Position numbers and translations under genes: made by a program. From Streptomyces sp. NA02950 (lineage in GTDB: Bacteria > Actinomycetota > Actinomycetes > Streptomycetales > Streptomycetaceae), in assembly GCF_013364155.1 (NCBI RefSeq), contig NZ_CP054916.1, positions 496,001 to 560,000 on the forward strand: a stretch of 64,000 nt of DNA, written 5' to 3'. This document shows, piece after piece, positions 51,431 to 61,113 of this stretch; positions within the stretch are counted from its first letter, which is position 1, and the number at the start of each line of letters is the position of its first letter. The notes beneath the pieces are model-generated. The model was given only the letters and a program-made list of their open reading frames with translations, was not told the DNA's origin and did not search any database.

Positions 51431-52786
51431 TTGGCCACCACAGCCCCGCAAGGCGTTCCCGGCCCGTCCCCCGGGCCCGGTGCCACGCCCCTGCCTCCGG
51501 AGCTCGCCCCGGCGGCCGTCGAGCGGTGGCGCTCTTCCTCGGGGGCGGTGGTCGACTTGCTGGCCCAGGCGCGCGAGCTCGGCGGGGTCTGCGCTGTGCG
51601 GCTCGGCCCGCGCCCCACGGTGCTGGTCACCGACCCGGAGGCGGTGCGGCACGTCCTCGCCCTTCATCCCGACCGCTACGTCAAACGCTCCCACCGGGCC
51701 CGCGTGCTGGTCGGAGACGGGGTGCTCTCGGCCACCGGGGAACCGTGGAAGCGTCAGCGCCGACTCCTCCAAGCCGAGTTCACCGGAGCGGGGATCCGCC
51801 GCTACGAGCAGCGGATCGCCGGCGCCGCGCGCCGCGCCGCCGACCGCTGGGCACAGTGCGCCCGTACTGGCACGCCGACCGACGTCGGCGAGGACATGCG
51901 CTTCTTCGCCCTGGACACCATCTGGCGCTCCCTCACCGGCCATCCCCTCGACGAGACCACTGACCGCGAACTCGCCGCCGTCGAGGCGGTGGGGGCCGCC
52001 CTTCCGAGCACCCCCTCCGCGTCGGCCGACGCCACCGAGCTGCGCACCGCCGTGGCCGCGGACCTCGCGAGGATCGACGCCGTCGCCGAACACGCGATCA
52101 CGGCCGCCCGTCGAGGAGAGGCGGGGCCGGATGGCCCCGGCCTGCTGCACGTCCTGGTGGACGCCGGGAAGACTCGGCCCGAATACACCGACCAGCTGAT
52201 GCGCGACGAGCTGGTCACTCTGCTTGCCGCCGGTCACGAGACCACTGCCACAACGCTGTCCTGGCTGTATCTGCTGCTCGCCCGCCACCCCGAAGCCCGC
52301 CGCTGGGCCCTGGGCGCGGGAGGCATGGGCTCGCCCGGGCGCGAGAGGGCCATCCGGGCTCTCGTCTCGGAGACCTTGCGGCTCTATCCGCCAGCATGGC
52401 TGATGCCCCGTCATGCCATCGAGGACGACACCCTCACCGGCTACCGCATCGCGGCCGGCACCGACATCTTCGTGTGCCCCTACCTCACCCACCGCGACCC
52501 GGCGCTGTGGCCCGAGCCCAACCGGTTCGCCCCCGAACGGTTCACCGCGGCGGACGAGGACCGCCCCTCCTCCCGGCACGGCGCGTACTACCCCTTCGGC
52601 ATCGGAGCCCGGGCCTGCCTGGGCGCGCAGTTCGCCATGCGCGAGATGACGGTGCTCCTGGAGCACCTGCTGCCCGCCTTCACCCCCTCCTTCCACACCA
52701 CCCCGACCTCGGCCGTCTTCGGGCTCACCGTCCGCCCCGACGGCCCGATGCCCGCCACCATCACGCCCGTTCCGGACGGCTCGTAA
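51431..52786 (+). CDS. cytochrome P450
   Basis: 451 residues. I-helix AAGHETTATTLSWLYLLLAR with the acid-alcohol pair region (His-Glu-Thr-Thr), the K-helix SETLRLYPP (ExxR) and the heme-binding loop YPFGIGARACLGAQFA with the axial Cys at about 395. The overall sequence is closer to eukaryote-like bacterial P450s than to the camphor type. The TTG 51431 start is chosen for CAGGAG 6 bases upstream. No redox partner is adjacent. Substrate unknown. Confidence 0.92.
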   Translation: MATTAPQGVPGPSPGPGATPLPPELAPAAVERWRSSSGAVVDLLAQARELGGVCAVRLGPRPTVLVTDPEAVRHVLALHPDRYVKRSHRARVLVGDGVLSATGEPWKRQRRLLQAEFTGAGIRRYEQRIAGAARRAADRWAQCARTGTPTDVGEDMRFFALDTIWRSLTGHPLDETTDRELAAVEAVGAALPSTPSASADATELRTAVAADLARIDAVAEHAITAARRGEAGPDGPGLLHVLVDAGKTRPEYTDQLMRDELVTLLAAGHETTATTLSWLYLLLARHPEARRWALGAGGMGSPGRERAIRALVSETLRLYPPAWLMPRHAIEDDTLTGYRIAAGTDIFVCPYLTHRDPALWPEPNRFAPERFTAADEDRPSSRHGAYYPFGIGARACLGAQFAMREMTVLLEHLLPAFTPSFHTTPTSAVFGLTVRPDGPMPATITPVPDGS

Positions 52787-52832
52787 GAGCGCCCGGGGCG
52801 ATCCCGTTCGGCGACGAGGACGCCCCGGCCGA

Positions 52833-52856
52833 CGCCCCCGATCGCCGCCGGGGGCG
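52833..52856. terminator. hairpin between P450 and amidase genes
   Basis: CGCCCCC (52833-52839) and GGGGGCG (52850-52856) with a 10-base loop, placed between convergent genes. Confidence 0.45.
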
Positions 52857-52930
52857 ACTGCGCGCGTTCGGGGGATCTCGTCGTGTTCCGCACCCCGTCC
52901 TCGACGGACACCCGGTGGTACGCCCTCGCC

Positions 52931-54382
52931 CTACTTCGGTGTCTGGAAGCCTCCGATCTTCTCCTCGAGCAGTTCGGCCAGCCGCAGCGGGGTGCGGTCC
53001 TCGAACATCGGACCGATGAGCTGCACTCCCACCGGCAGACCCTCGGGGGACCGGACCGCTGGCACAGCGGTGGCGGGCAGGCCGGGCATGGTGGCCAGAC
53101 CGGCCCAGACGAGCTGGTCGAGGTACGGATACGCGACGCCGTCGATGTCGATGCGGCGTTCCAACAGATTGGGGTCGTGGTCGTGCGGGAACGCGGGCGT
53201 CGGCGTGATCGGGCACACCACGGCGTCGAACTCGGCGAAGAGCTGCCGCCAGCCGTGGCGGTGGAGTTCGCGACGGTTGTTCGCCTCGATCCAGTCGCGG
53301 TGGCTGAACACCATGGCACGCAGCCGCGCGGCGTCCAGGCTCTGGTCGTCTGTGCTCAGTCCGGCGGCGCGGGTCCGCAGCTGCTCGTAGGATTCGATGG
53401 GAAAACGCGCGATGGAGCTCGAGATCAGCAAATGCGTGTAGAGCGTCGCGGCCTCGGTCAGGTCGGGCAGCAGCGGACTGTGCCGTTCGACGCGGGCGCC
53501 GCCGTCGACAAGCGCGTCGGCCACCCGGTTCACGCCCGCCCGCACGGCGGACCCGGTCGGAATGAGCGGATGCTCGTCGAGGACCAGGACCCGGAAGTCG
53601 CGGAGCCGCTCGTGGCGCGCGGGCGGCAGCGTCAGGTCGTACGCGACGCCGAGCGTCAGCGGGTCCGGTCCGGCCATGACGTCGAGCAGGAGCGTGAGGT
53701 CGCGGGCCGTGCGCGCCATCGGACCGACGACGGCGAGGTCGAAGTCGGACGGCAATGCCGGCGCGGGCGGCGGGACCATACCGCGGTTCGCGCACAGCCC
53801 GAGTGTCGGCTTGTGGGCGTAGACACCGCAGAAGTGCGCGGGGGTGCGCAACGAACCGGCGATGTCGGAGCCGATGGACAGCGCGCCGAATCCGGACGCC
53901 AGGGCCGCCGCCGACCCGCCGGAGGATCCACCCGACGTGCGACCGTGATCCCACGGGTTATTGGTGGTGCCGTAGATCTCGTTGAAGCTCTGGATATCTT
54001 GCAGCCCCACGGGCACATTGGTCTTGCCGAGCACCACAGCGCCCGCGGTCTTGAGCCGCGACACCTGCACCGCGTCCTCGGCCGGCATGTGGTTCCGGTG
54101 TAGCGGCATGCCCCAGTTCGTGGGCAGCCCGGCGATGTTGTAGGACTCTTTGACCGTCACCGGAATGCCCAGTATCGGCCCGTCTTCACCGCGGGCACGC
54201 GCCTGGTCGGCACCGCGCGCGGCGGCCCGTGCACGGTCGAAGTCCGGCACACAGATCGCGTTGATCGCTTTGTCGTCCCGCTCGATACGGGCGATCGCCT
54301 CGTCGGTCAGTTCCGCCGAGGTCACTTCACCGGCACGCAAGGCAGCCGCGAGTTTTTCGGCCGTCTGAAAATTCCACTCCAT
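52931..54382 (-). CDS. amidase signature family enzyme
   Basis: 483 residues. The Ser-cisSer-Lys triad elements are all present: Lys78 in ILGIPVTVKESYNIAGL, the Gly/Ser-rich GRTSGGSSGGSAAALASGFG with the cis-Ser, and the nucleophile Ser in SIGSDIAGSLRTPAHFCGVY. It hydrolyses amides; the substrate is not predictable. ATG 54382 begins MEWNFQTAEKLAAALRAGEV. It ends convergently with the P450 gene. Confidence 0.95.
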   Translation of the reverse strand: MEWNFQTAEKLAAALRAGEVTSAELTDEAIARIERDDKAINAICVPDFDRARAAARGADQARARGEDGPILGIPVTVKESYNIAGLPTNWGMPLHRNHMPAEDAVQVSRLKTAGAVVLGKTNVPVGLQDIQSFNEIYGTTNNPWDHGRTSGGSSGGSAAALASGFGALSIGSDIAGSLRTPAHFCGVYAHKPTLGLCANRGMVPPPAPALPSDFDLAVVGPMARTARDLTLLLDVMAGPDPLTLGVAYDLTLPPARHERLRDFRVLVLDEHPLIPTGSAVRAGVNRVADALVDGGARVERHSPLLPDLTEAATLYTHLLISSSIARFPIESYEQLRTRAAGLSTDDQSLDAARLRAMVFSHRDWIEANNRRELHRHGWRQLFAEFDAVVCPITPTPAFPHDHDPNLLERRIDIDGVAYPYLDQLVWAGLATMPGLPATAVPAVRSPEGLPVGVQLIGPMFEDRTPLRLAELLEEKIGGFQTPK

Positions 54383-54469
54383 AAATCCGACCGTACTGGC
54401 CTGGGGAACAGGTCATAAAATGCCGCTTCGCGCAACGGGACGGATGTCTCAATACCCATCATGTTCTTT

Positions 54470-54640
54470 CCGGCCACCGACAATTCGCCGCCCGCCGGCG
54501 ATGGCGACACGTGGTCCCGCACCTTCTTCGCGAAGCTCGGGTGGTGGGCGTAGGAGTCGAGCACCGTCACCCCGCAGTGCCGACCGGTGGTGGTGAGCCG
54601 GCCGGACGGCCCGGAAGGCGTAGATGCCGTCCCCCAGATC
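54470..54640 (-). pseudogene. short MurC-like C-terminal remnant (tentative)
   Basis: Across two frames the sequence reads AFRAV, RRLTTTGRHCGVTVLDSYAH then HPSF. The pattern FRxVxRR...G..GVxVxDxYAHHP is the signature where the C-terminal domain of MurC begins. Nothing after HP fits MurC. It may be chance; if real, it is a tiny fragment next to the IS630 remnant. Confidence 0.25.
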
Positions 54641-54719
54641 GACGGGAGACACTAGTCGGTCTCTTAGAGATGGGGGCCGTGGCGTTCGGGTATGAGGTCG
54701 GGCGGGGAGAGCCTGCCCA

Positions 54720-55440
54720 TGCCGAAGATCCTGCGTGTGGAGTTGGCGTCGGACCAGGAACGCGAGGTGCGGGAGCGTCTGCGGGCACGTGATCTCGCAC
54801 CGGGTACCAGACTGCGTCTGGACCGCGTACGGCTGATGGGGGGTGGCCTGACCGTCCCCGAGGTGGCGTCTGGAGGTGAGTACGGGCGTGACGGGTCTGT
54901 ACTTCCTCGACGAGAGCGGGTCCGTCCCGACCATGCCCACGGGATGGACCTGACCACGGGCAGGACAGCGGGCCGTGGTGCGCCGTGAGGACACGAAGGG
55001 CCGACGCGTGAACGTGCTCGGGGCTCTGTCCGTGGGGCGGCATGCCGGTCCGGTGTGGGAGAGGACATGCGGCAAGGCCGACCGGGCCATGCCGCTGGAG
55101 TTCGTGTGCACGAGCCTGGTCCGCCTGCCCGGCGGGGCCGCCGCTCCGGAGCAGCCCCCACGGGTTCCACACGCGTACGGCCGTGCACCGTCGTCCTGGA
55201 CAACGCCTCCGCACACGTGGCCCGGGCGTTCAAAGGCCCCCGCGAGGAACTGGCCGCCATCGGCGCCGAACTCTGTTCTCCGCCGCCCCGCGGTCCCGAG
55301 CTCAACGCCATTGAACGAATGTGGCACCCAGCGATGTACGAGGTCTGCCCCGAGTGCGTCCACACCACCGCCGAGGCGGTCGGTACCGCCGTCGGCCAAG
55401 CCCTGAACCGCCAACGCGCGCATCAAAGGATCAACAGCGC
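54720..55440 (+). mobile_element. decayed IS630-family transposase
   Basis: Starts MPKILRVELASDQEREVRER and LRARDLAPGTRLRLDRVRLM. After a large internal deletion it resumes with LYFLDESGS, then VVRREDTKGRRVNVLGALSV, VLDNASAHVARAFKGPREEL and PELNAIERMWHPAMYEVC, the DDE domain of IS630 transposases. Frameshifts and a TGA in the tryptophan-rich loop disable it. It lies directly upstream of the LysR gene at the edge of the biosynthetic cluster. Confidence 0.85.
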
Positions 55441-55528
55441 ACTGCACCCAAGCCGCTCAGACGTCGAGCGTGCTGATCAGCATCGCGGACCACCCCGGCC
55501 ATCGCGCGCGGAAAGGCAACTCGCCCCG

Positions 55529-56440
55529 ATGACACTGAGTCTGAGCAACATCGATCTCAATCTGCTGATACCGCTGCACGCGTTACTCATGGAACGCAGC
55601 GTCACCAAGGCGGCCGAGCGGGTCGCTGTCGGCCAACCGGCGATGAGCGCATCCCTGGCCAGGCTCCGGCGGTGGTTCGACGATCCGTTGCTGGTCAGGC
55701 ACGGCCGTCAGATGGAGCTGACCCCGCTGGCGGAGTCGCTGGCGCCGCAGGTCGATGAGCTGCTTGCCGGCATGAGGGCCGTGCTGAGCGCCGGAGCGCG
55801 TTTTGACCCCAGCGTCGATCACCGCGTTTTCACCATGGTGGCCAGCGACTACGTGGCGACAGTGCTACTGCATCCGCTGCTGCGTGAGCTGAGCGCCGTG
55901 GCTCCGAACGTGCGGATCAACATCGTCGCGCTCCCGTCCCGTTTCGCCGACCACCTGCGCAGAGGGCAGCTCGACATGCTGATCTGGCCACCCGGTCTGC
56001 TGGGCGAGGAGTTGTCGGTTTTCCCCAACACAGCTCTGTTCTCCGACGAGTTCGTCGCGGTGATGGACGAGCACCACCCGGACGTCGGCACGACTCTGTC
56101 CACCGCGCAGTTGTCCACCCTCCCCTACGTCAAGATCGTGGGTCCCACCCTGTCGGTGGCCGAGGCGCGGCTGGACCAATGCGGCGTATCCCGGCAAGTG
56201 GTGGCCACCACCGGTACGTTCACCAACGGGATCCTGTTGGTCCAGGGCACCCGCAAGGTCCTGATCGCTCCGCGACGACTGTTCGATCGGTTCGGTGCGG
56301 CCCTCGGGTTGCGATCGGTGACCTTGGACCCGTCGTTCCCCCAGTTGATCGAAGCGATGTACTGGCACCCCAAGAACACGATCGACCCGGGCCACCGATG
56401 GCTGCGGGAGCGCCTCCAGCACGTGGCCGGGAACCTGTGA
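55529..56440 (+). CDS. LysR family transcriptional regulator
   Basis: 303 residues. HTH: LSNIDLNLLIPLHALLMERS, VTKAAERVAVGQPAMSASLA with LRRWFDDPLLVRHGR. The C-terminal effector domain (about 95-300) is of the NodD/NahR-like type (ELTPLAESLAPQVDELL then VFTMVASDYVATVLLHPLLR). ATG 55529 has GGAAAGG a little upstream. It precedes the acyl carrier/halogenase operon on the same strand and may control it. Confidence 0.9.
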   Translation: MTLSLSNIDLNLLIPLHALLMERSVTKAAERVAVGQPAMSASLARLRRWFDDPLLVRHGRQMELTPLAESLAPQVDELLAGMRAVLSAGARFDPSVDHRVFTMVASDYVATVLLHPLLRELSAVAPNVRINIVALPSRFADHLRRGQLDMLIWPPGLLGEELSVFPNTALFSDEFVAVMDEHHPDVGTTLSTAQLSTLPYVKIVGPTLSVAEARLDQCGVSRQVVATTGTFTNGILLVQGTRKVLIAPRRLFDRFGAALGLRSVTLDPSFPQLIEAMYWHPKNTIDPGHRWLRERLQHVAGNL

Positions 56441-56737
56441 ACCCCGACCACCACTCCCGGGCGTTTTGTCCTCTATCACTGTCGATGATGCCCCTCATTG
56501 CCGGCACTGCGCTTCTGCTGGGCACAACCGCCCGCCTACCCTGAATATCAGCCCGATCGGGCGTGCCGAGTTTCCAGTCGTCACCAATGCCTCAATGGAT
56601 TGCCGATATGACACTGCGGTGGGCTCCGCACAGAGCAAGCGAAGGTGGATTCGCACGCGACTGAGCCACTGACGTAATCGGATTGCCCATCACACACAGA
56701 ATCGTCCCGGGTTTACGAGTTCCCCGAGGAGTCGTTC
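56441..56737. promoter_or_regulatory. 297-base region before the biosynthetic operon
   Basis: No gene. GGATTGCC occurs twice as a direct repeat (56597-56604 and 56680-56687), the first within CAATGGATTGCCGATATGAC. These could be regulator sites. GAGGAG precedes the GTG start at 56738. Confidence 0.35.
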
Positions 56738-57064
56738 GTGTACGAGAAAATCCTGGAAATCCTCCGTTCGGCCCTCGAGGAGCTGAACGTCGCTGCCGTG
56801 GACGGCGTCACCAACGACGATCTCCTCGAGATCTCCCTGTATGGCGATGCGGGCGTCTTCGACTCGATGTACTTGGTCAGTTTCCTCACCCTCGTCGAGG
56901 ACGCCCTGGCCGACGAGTACGACGTCGAGGTCGTCCTCGCCTCGGAACGGGCGTTGTCGCGCATGGTGAGCCCGTTCTCGAGCGTGCGTCGGCTCGTCGA
57001 CTTCGTCGCCGAAGAACTCGGGGTTGCTGGTGCCGCCCCTGCCTCGGCGGCCACCACCCCATGA
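56738..57064 (+). CDS. stand-alone acyl/peptidyl carrier protein
   Basis: 108 residues. Carrier-protein fold with helices YEKILEILRSALEELN, a loop GDAGVFDSMYLVSFLTLVED, where Ser43 is the phosphopantetheine site (DSM instead of the common DSL), and DEYDVEVVLASERALSRMV. It would hold a thioester-bound acyl group for the coupled ligase, reductase and halogenase. The stop codon overlaps the SDR start by 4 bases (ATGA). It is longer at the C-terminus than primary-metabolism ACPs. Confidence 0.85.
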   Translation: MYEKILEILRSALEELNVAAVDGVTNDDLLEISLYGDAGVFDSMYLVSFLTLVEDALADEYDVEVVLASERALSRMVSPFSSVRRLVDFVAEELGVAGAAPASAATTP

Positions 57065-57759
57065 AGATTCTGATCACGGGCACCCGGAAGGGCGTCGGAC
57101 GCACACTCGCCGAACACTTCCTCGGCGCGGGCCATACCGTCATCGGGTGCAGCCGGCGCGGTTCCCCCGTCGAGCACCCGCGCTATGAGCACCACGAGGT
57201 CGACGTCACCGAGTCCGACCAGGTCCGCGGAATGTTCCGGGCCGTGAAGCGCAGTCACGGCTACCTCGACGCACTGGTCGCGAATGCCGGGACGTCCACG
57301 ATGAACCATTTCATGCTCGTCCCCGAGGACCTGACCCGACGGATCTTCGATGTCAACGTCTTCGCGGTGCTGGGCTGCTGCCGCGAGGCCGCGAAACTCA
57401 TGCGCCACTCCCCCGGGTCGACCACGGCGATCCTTGCTGTCTCCACGGTCGCCGTGCCGTGGGCGCTGGAGGGGCAACTTGCATACAGCGCGAGCAAGGC
57501 CGCTGTCGAACAAGTGGTACGGGTCATGAGCAAGGAACTGGCGGACCACCGTATAAGGATCAACGGCATCGGGCTCCCCCCGGTCGACACCGGGCTGGCC
57601 CGAAGCGTTCCGGCGGAGAAGCTGCGGGCCCTGGTCGACCGCCAGACGATCAAACGACCGTGCACGGTCGCCGACATCGTGGGTCCTGTCGAGTTCCTCC
57701 TCGGTCCCGGCTCGGCTTTCGTCACCGGTGAAACGCTATTCCTCGGAGGCGTGAATTGA
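57061..57759 (+). CDS. SDR family oxidoreductase (FabG-like ketoreductase)
   Basis: 232 residues. The cofactor motif TGTRKGVGRTLAEHF, the VANAGTSTMNHF loop (NAG), Ser in AVSTVAVPWALEGQLAYSAS and catalytic Tyr-x3-Lys (YSASK). The C-terminus ends FVTGETLFLGGVN, typical of FabG. It probably reduces a beta-keto or keto group on a carrier-bound intermediate. The start overlaps the carrier gene and its stop (TGA 57757-57759) overlaps the ligase ATG, so the trio is translated as a unit. Confidence 0.88.
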   Translation: MKILITGTRKGVGRTLAEHFLGAGHTVIGCSRRGSPVEHPRYEHHEVDVTESDQVRGMFRAVKRSHGYLDALVANAGTSTMNHFMLVPEDLTRRIFDVNVFAVLGCCREAAKLMRHSPGSTTAILAVSTVAVPWALEGQLAYSASKAAVEQVVRVMSKELADHRIRINGIGLPPVDTGLARSVPAEKLRALVDRQTIKRPCTVADIVGPVEFLLGPGSAFVTGETLFLGGVN

Positions 57760-59165
57760 TGTCACCACAACTCCGCGAGGACCTTGCGGCCCGCTTCGCC
57801 GATCTCGGTTCCCGTCCGGCGCTGGTCGAGGATGACGGGGACCGGTCCTTCGCCGACCTGCTCGCCGAGATCGAGACGGTCCGCGCCGCCCTCGACGCGT
57901 ACGGTGTGCGACCCCACGACGTGGTGGTGCTCGCCGGCGACGTGTCGGCGCGGTCCGTGGCGGCCTTGTTCGCCCTGTTCTGGCACCGTGCGGTGGTGGT
58001 CCCCGTTGCGGTGCCCGACAGGCAAACCCTCGCGGCCATCGCCGAGGTCTGCGGAGCCGGTCACGTCCTGACACCAGGTTCGCGACCACGACTGGAACCC
58101 CTCCCCGCGGTGGCCGGTGACCGCGACGGTCGCGGCGAATCAGCCGGGCGGCACAGTGCGACCCGGCGCCGGCTCGCCGCGTCGGGGGCGGCCGGTCTCG
58201 TGTTGCTCAGCAGCGGGAGCACCGGCACCGCGAAGATGATTCTCCACGACTTCGACGCTTTGATCGCGGCGAAGCTACGCCGGCGGGCACGCGGCGGCAC
58301 GAGGGCGCCCGCCGTGCTCATGGTCCTGATGTTCGACCACATCGGCGGCATCAACTCGCTGCTCAGCACCGTGTTGGGCGGAGGCCGCGCGGTCCTGCCC
58401 GCCACGCGGACCCCCGCGGAGATCTGCCGGCTGATCGAGCGCCATCAGGTCCGGGTGCTGCCGACGAGCCCGACGTTCCTCAACCTGATGCTCGTCGGAG
58501 GTCACCACCGCCGTCATGACGTGAGCAGTCTCCGTATGATCACTTACGGCACAGAGCCCATGCCGGACGGACTCCTCGGCCGGGTGCACGCCGCCTTCCC
58601 GGGCGTGCGGCTGCTGCAGACCTTCGGTACCAGCGAGACCGGGATCGCCACGACGACAAGCGCGGCGTCCGACAGCACCTTCTTCCGGTTCTCCGACCGC
58701 GACGTAGAACACCGCATCATCGACGGCGAGTTGTACATCCGGAGCACCACCCAGTTCCTGGGCTATCTCAATGCCTCCGACGAGGCCGTCACCGAGGACG
58801 GCTGGTTCCGCACCGGCGACATCGTCGAAGAGATCGGCGATGGCTACCTCCGCATCTTGGGACGCGCCACGGAGGTGATCAATGTCGGCGGTGAGAAGCT
58901 ACTGCCTTTCGAGCTGGAGTCGATCCTGCTGACGAGTCCGCTCATCGAAGAGTGTGTGGTCTACGGTCGGCCGAACGCACTCACCGGCCAGTCGGTCTGC
59001 GTCGACGTAAAGCCGGCCACGTCGATGCCCGACCGGATCGTCCGGCAACGCGTGAGGGCGTTCCTGGCCGAGCGGGTCCCGCCGTACAAGGTTCCGGCAA
59101 AAATCAATGTCGTGGACACCGTTGCCGTGTCCGAGCGATTCAAGAAAGTGCGGGGCTCGCGCTGA
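57759..59165 (+). CDS. AMP-dependent acyl ligase (adenylate-forming)
   Basis: 468 residues, shorter than typical fatty acid ligases. Adenylation motifs: LVLLSSGSTGTAKMILHDFD (P-loop), ITYGTEPMPDGLLGR, TFGTSETGIATT, RTGDIVEEIGDGYLRILGRA and INVGGEKLLPFELESIL. The ending SERFKKVRGSR keeps a Lys where the A10 lysine is expected. It likely activates an aryl or acyl acid and loads it on the free carrier at 56738. ATG 57759 has GGAGG upstream. Confidence 0.88.
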   Translation: MSPQLREDLAARFADLGSRPALVEDDGDRSFADLLAEIETVRAALDAYGVRPHDVVVLAGDVSARSVAALFALFWHRAVVVPVAVPDRQTLAAIAEVCGAGHVLTPGSRPRLEPLPAVAGDRDGRGESAGRHSATRRRLAASGAAGLVLLSSGSTGTAKMILHDFDALIAAKLRRRARGGTRAPAVLMVLMFDHIGGINSLLSTVLGGGRAVLPATRTPAEICRLIERHQVRVLPTSPTFLNLMLVGGHHRRHDVSSLRMITYGTEPMPDGLLGRVHAAFPGVRLLQTFGTSETGIATTTSAASDSTFFRFSDRDVEHRIIDGELYIRSTTQFLGYLNASDEAVTEDGWFRTGDIVEEIGDGYLRILGRATEVINVGGEKLLPFELESILLTSPLIEECVVYGRPNALTGQSVCVDVKPATSMPDRIVRQRVRAFLAERVPPYKVPAKINVVDTVAVSERFKKVRGSR

Positions 59166-59270
59166 GGGTAGCGCGTGTATGCGGGTTTCCGGGCGGCCGG
59201 TGAACCGCGACGAACAGCAAGACGCCGCCACCCCGCGGTGCATATCCGCCGTGTCGAAGGGAGAACCCCC

Positions 59271-60989
59271 GTGGAATCGTCGAGCAGGGTTGCCGTCATC
59301 GGTGGCGGACCGGCCGGGTCGGTCGCGGCCCTGACGTTGCAGCAGTTGGGTCATGACGTCGAGATCTTCGAACGCGAGCGTTTCCCTCGCTACCGGATCG
59401 GCGAGTCTTTGCTGCCCGGAACGCTTTCGATTCTCAGTCGTCTCGGCATGGAGAAGGCTATTGACGACCAGGAGTACGTTCGCAAGCCCTCCGCGACGTT
59501 TCTCTGGGGCGTCGACCAGCCCCCCTGGACGTTCTCCTTTGCCGCGCCCAAAACCAAACCCTGGGTGTTCCGGCACGCCGTCCAGGTCAAACGCGAGGAC
59601 TTCGACACCCTGCTGCTCGAGACAAACCGCGAACGCGGGGTTCGGGTCCACAACCAGTGCTCGGTCACTGACGTCGACCTCGAGGACCCCGAGCGCGTCC
59701 GGTTGAGCGTGCGCCGCGAGGGGCGGGCCGTCGAGACGGTCGAGGCCGACTTCGTCATCGACGCGGGCGGTTCGGGCGGACCGGTCGCGCGCAAGCTCGG
59801 GGTGCGCCGATACGACGAGTTCTACCGCAACTTCGCGGTCTGGTCCTATTTCCGTCGCGCAGATCCATTTGAGGGCGACCTCAAAGGCACTACGTTCTCC
59901 ATTACGTACGAGAACGGCTGGGTTTGGATGATCCCGCTCAAGGGTGATCTCTACAGCGTCGGTGTGGTCATCGACCGTGACCGTGCTGCGGAGGTCCGCG
60001 AGCAAGGGCCCGAAGCCTTCTTCCGTTCGGAGCTGCCACGATGCCGCCGGGCGATGGAACTGCTCGGAGATGCCGAGATCGTCGACAAGGTCCGGATCGT
60101 GCAGGACTGGTCATACGAAGCCGAGCTCTTCTCGGCCGGCCGGTTCTTCCTCTGCGGCGACGCCGCGTGCTTCACCGACCCGTTGTTCTCCCAGGGAGTC
60201 CACCTCGCCACACAGTCCGCGGTGTGCGCAGCGACCGCGATCGACCGCATCAGCCGCACCGTGGGCGAGGAGTCGGCGATCCACGACTGGTACAACCGGA
60301 CCTACCGCGCGGCCTACGAGCAATACCACGAATTCCTTGCCTCCTTCTACACCTACGCATCCTTCACCGAGCCCGATTCGGAGTTCTGGCGGCGTCGGCG
60401 TATCACCGAGTCCGACGATTCCCGGCTCAGTCGCAAACAGTGGTTCGAGCGGCTCGCCCATGGTGAGTCGGGAGCCGGCGCGGAGCTCTCCGAGTTCCAC
60501 GGCCGGGCCGCCACGATGATCGCCATTGGCGGCCATCAGCGCCCCACGCTCAGCGACGACTTCAGCGAGTCCGAGCTCAACGCGGCGCGCATGACGTGGA
60601 TCAGCGAGGTGACAAGCCGTCTCAACGGCATCACGCGACTGTGCTGGAACGGCAGCAAGGTCGTTCTCGAACCCGACTACAAGGTCGAGCCGGAGAGCTT
60701 CCGCCTGGAGTCCTCGCATGTGCTGGCCAACGAGCTGGGACGGGCACTGCCGGGACATCCGATGACCGAGGCGGATCGCGAGGTCTTCGCCGACCTGGCC
60801 GAAACGGAGTTCGGGTACCGGACCCTGGCACGACGGCTGGCGTCCGTCGGTCGGCAGGGGCAGGCATCCCACATCGTCCTGCGCCTCATCGAGCGGGGGT
60901 TGCTCACCGGCTACGACAAGGACGGTGAGGAGGTCGCCGTCCAGGGACGGCTGGACTTCGGCGGTGTCGGGGTGGACTACGAGGTCTGA
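59271..60989 (+). CDS. flavin-dependent halogenase
   Basis: 572 residues. FAD motif VAVIGGGPAGSVAAL (residues 7-21), GESLLPGTLSIL, the conserved Lys72 in YVRKPSATFLWG, and the halogenase WxWxIP motif (GWVWMIPLKGD, about 215). The C-terminal FCGDAACFTDPLFSQGVHLA-like region FFLCGDAACFTDPLFSQGV closes the FAD site. It belongs to the branch that acts on small or carrier-bound aromatics (CndH/PltA-like) rather than on free tryptophan. It needs reduced FAD; no flavin reductase gene is in view. GTG 59271 has AAGGGAG 8 bases upstream; the gap from the ligase gene is 105 bases. Confidence 0.9.
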   Translation: MESSSRVAVIGGGPAGSVAALTLQQLGHDVEIFERERFPRYRIGESLLPGTLSILSRLGMEKAIDDQEYVRKPSATFLWGVDQPPWTFSFAAPKTKPWVFRHAVQVKREDFDTLLLETNRERGVRVHNQCSVTDVDLEDPERVRLSVRREGRAVETVEADFVIDAGGSGGPVARKLGVRRYDEFYRNFAVWSYFRRADPFEGDLKGTTFSITYENGWVWMIPLKGDLYSVGVVIDRDRAAEVREQGPEAFFRSELPRCRRAMELLGDAEIVDKVRIVQDWSYEAELFSAGRFFLCGDAACFTDPLFSQGVHLATQSAVCAATAIDRISRTVGEESAIHDWYNRTYRAAYEQYHEFLASFYTYASFTEPDSEFWRRRRITESDDSRLSRKQWFERLAHGESGAGAELSEFHGRAATMIAIGGHQRPTLSDDFSESELNAARMTWISEVTSRLNGITRLCWNGSKVVLEPDYKVEPESFRLESSHVLANELGRALPGHPMTEADREVFADLAETEFGYRTLARRLASVGRQGQASHIVLRLIERGLLTGYDKDGEEVAVQGRLDFGGVGVDYEV

Positions 60990-61113
60990 CTCATACGCCG
61001 TCACACCACCGGCACATACGCGGTTCTTCGATGAGCAGCGAACTCAGTCGCATGAGCGGTTCTCGCTCGCCGGAAAAAGTGCGTGGAACCTATCGAAAGA
61101 GGAGGCAAGTGTG

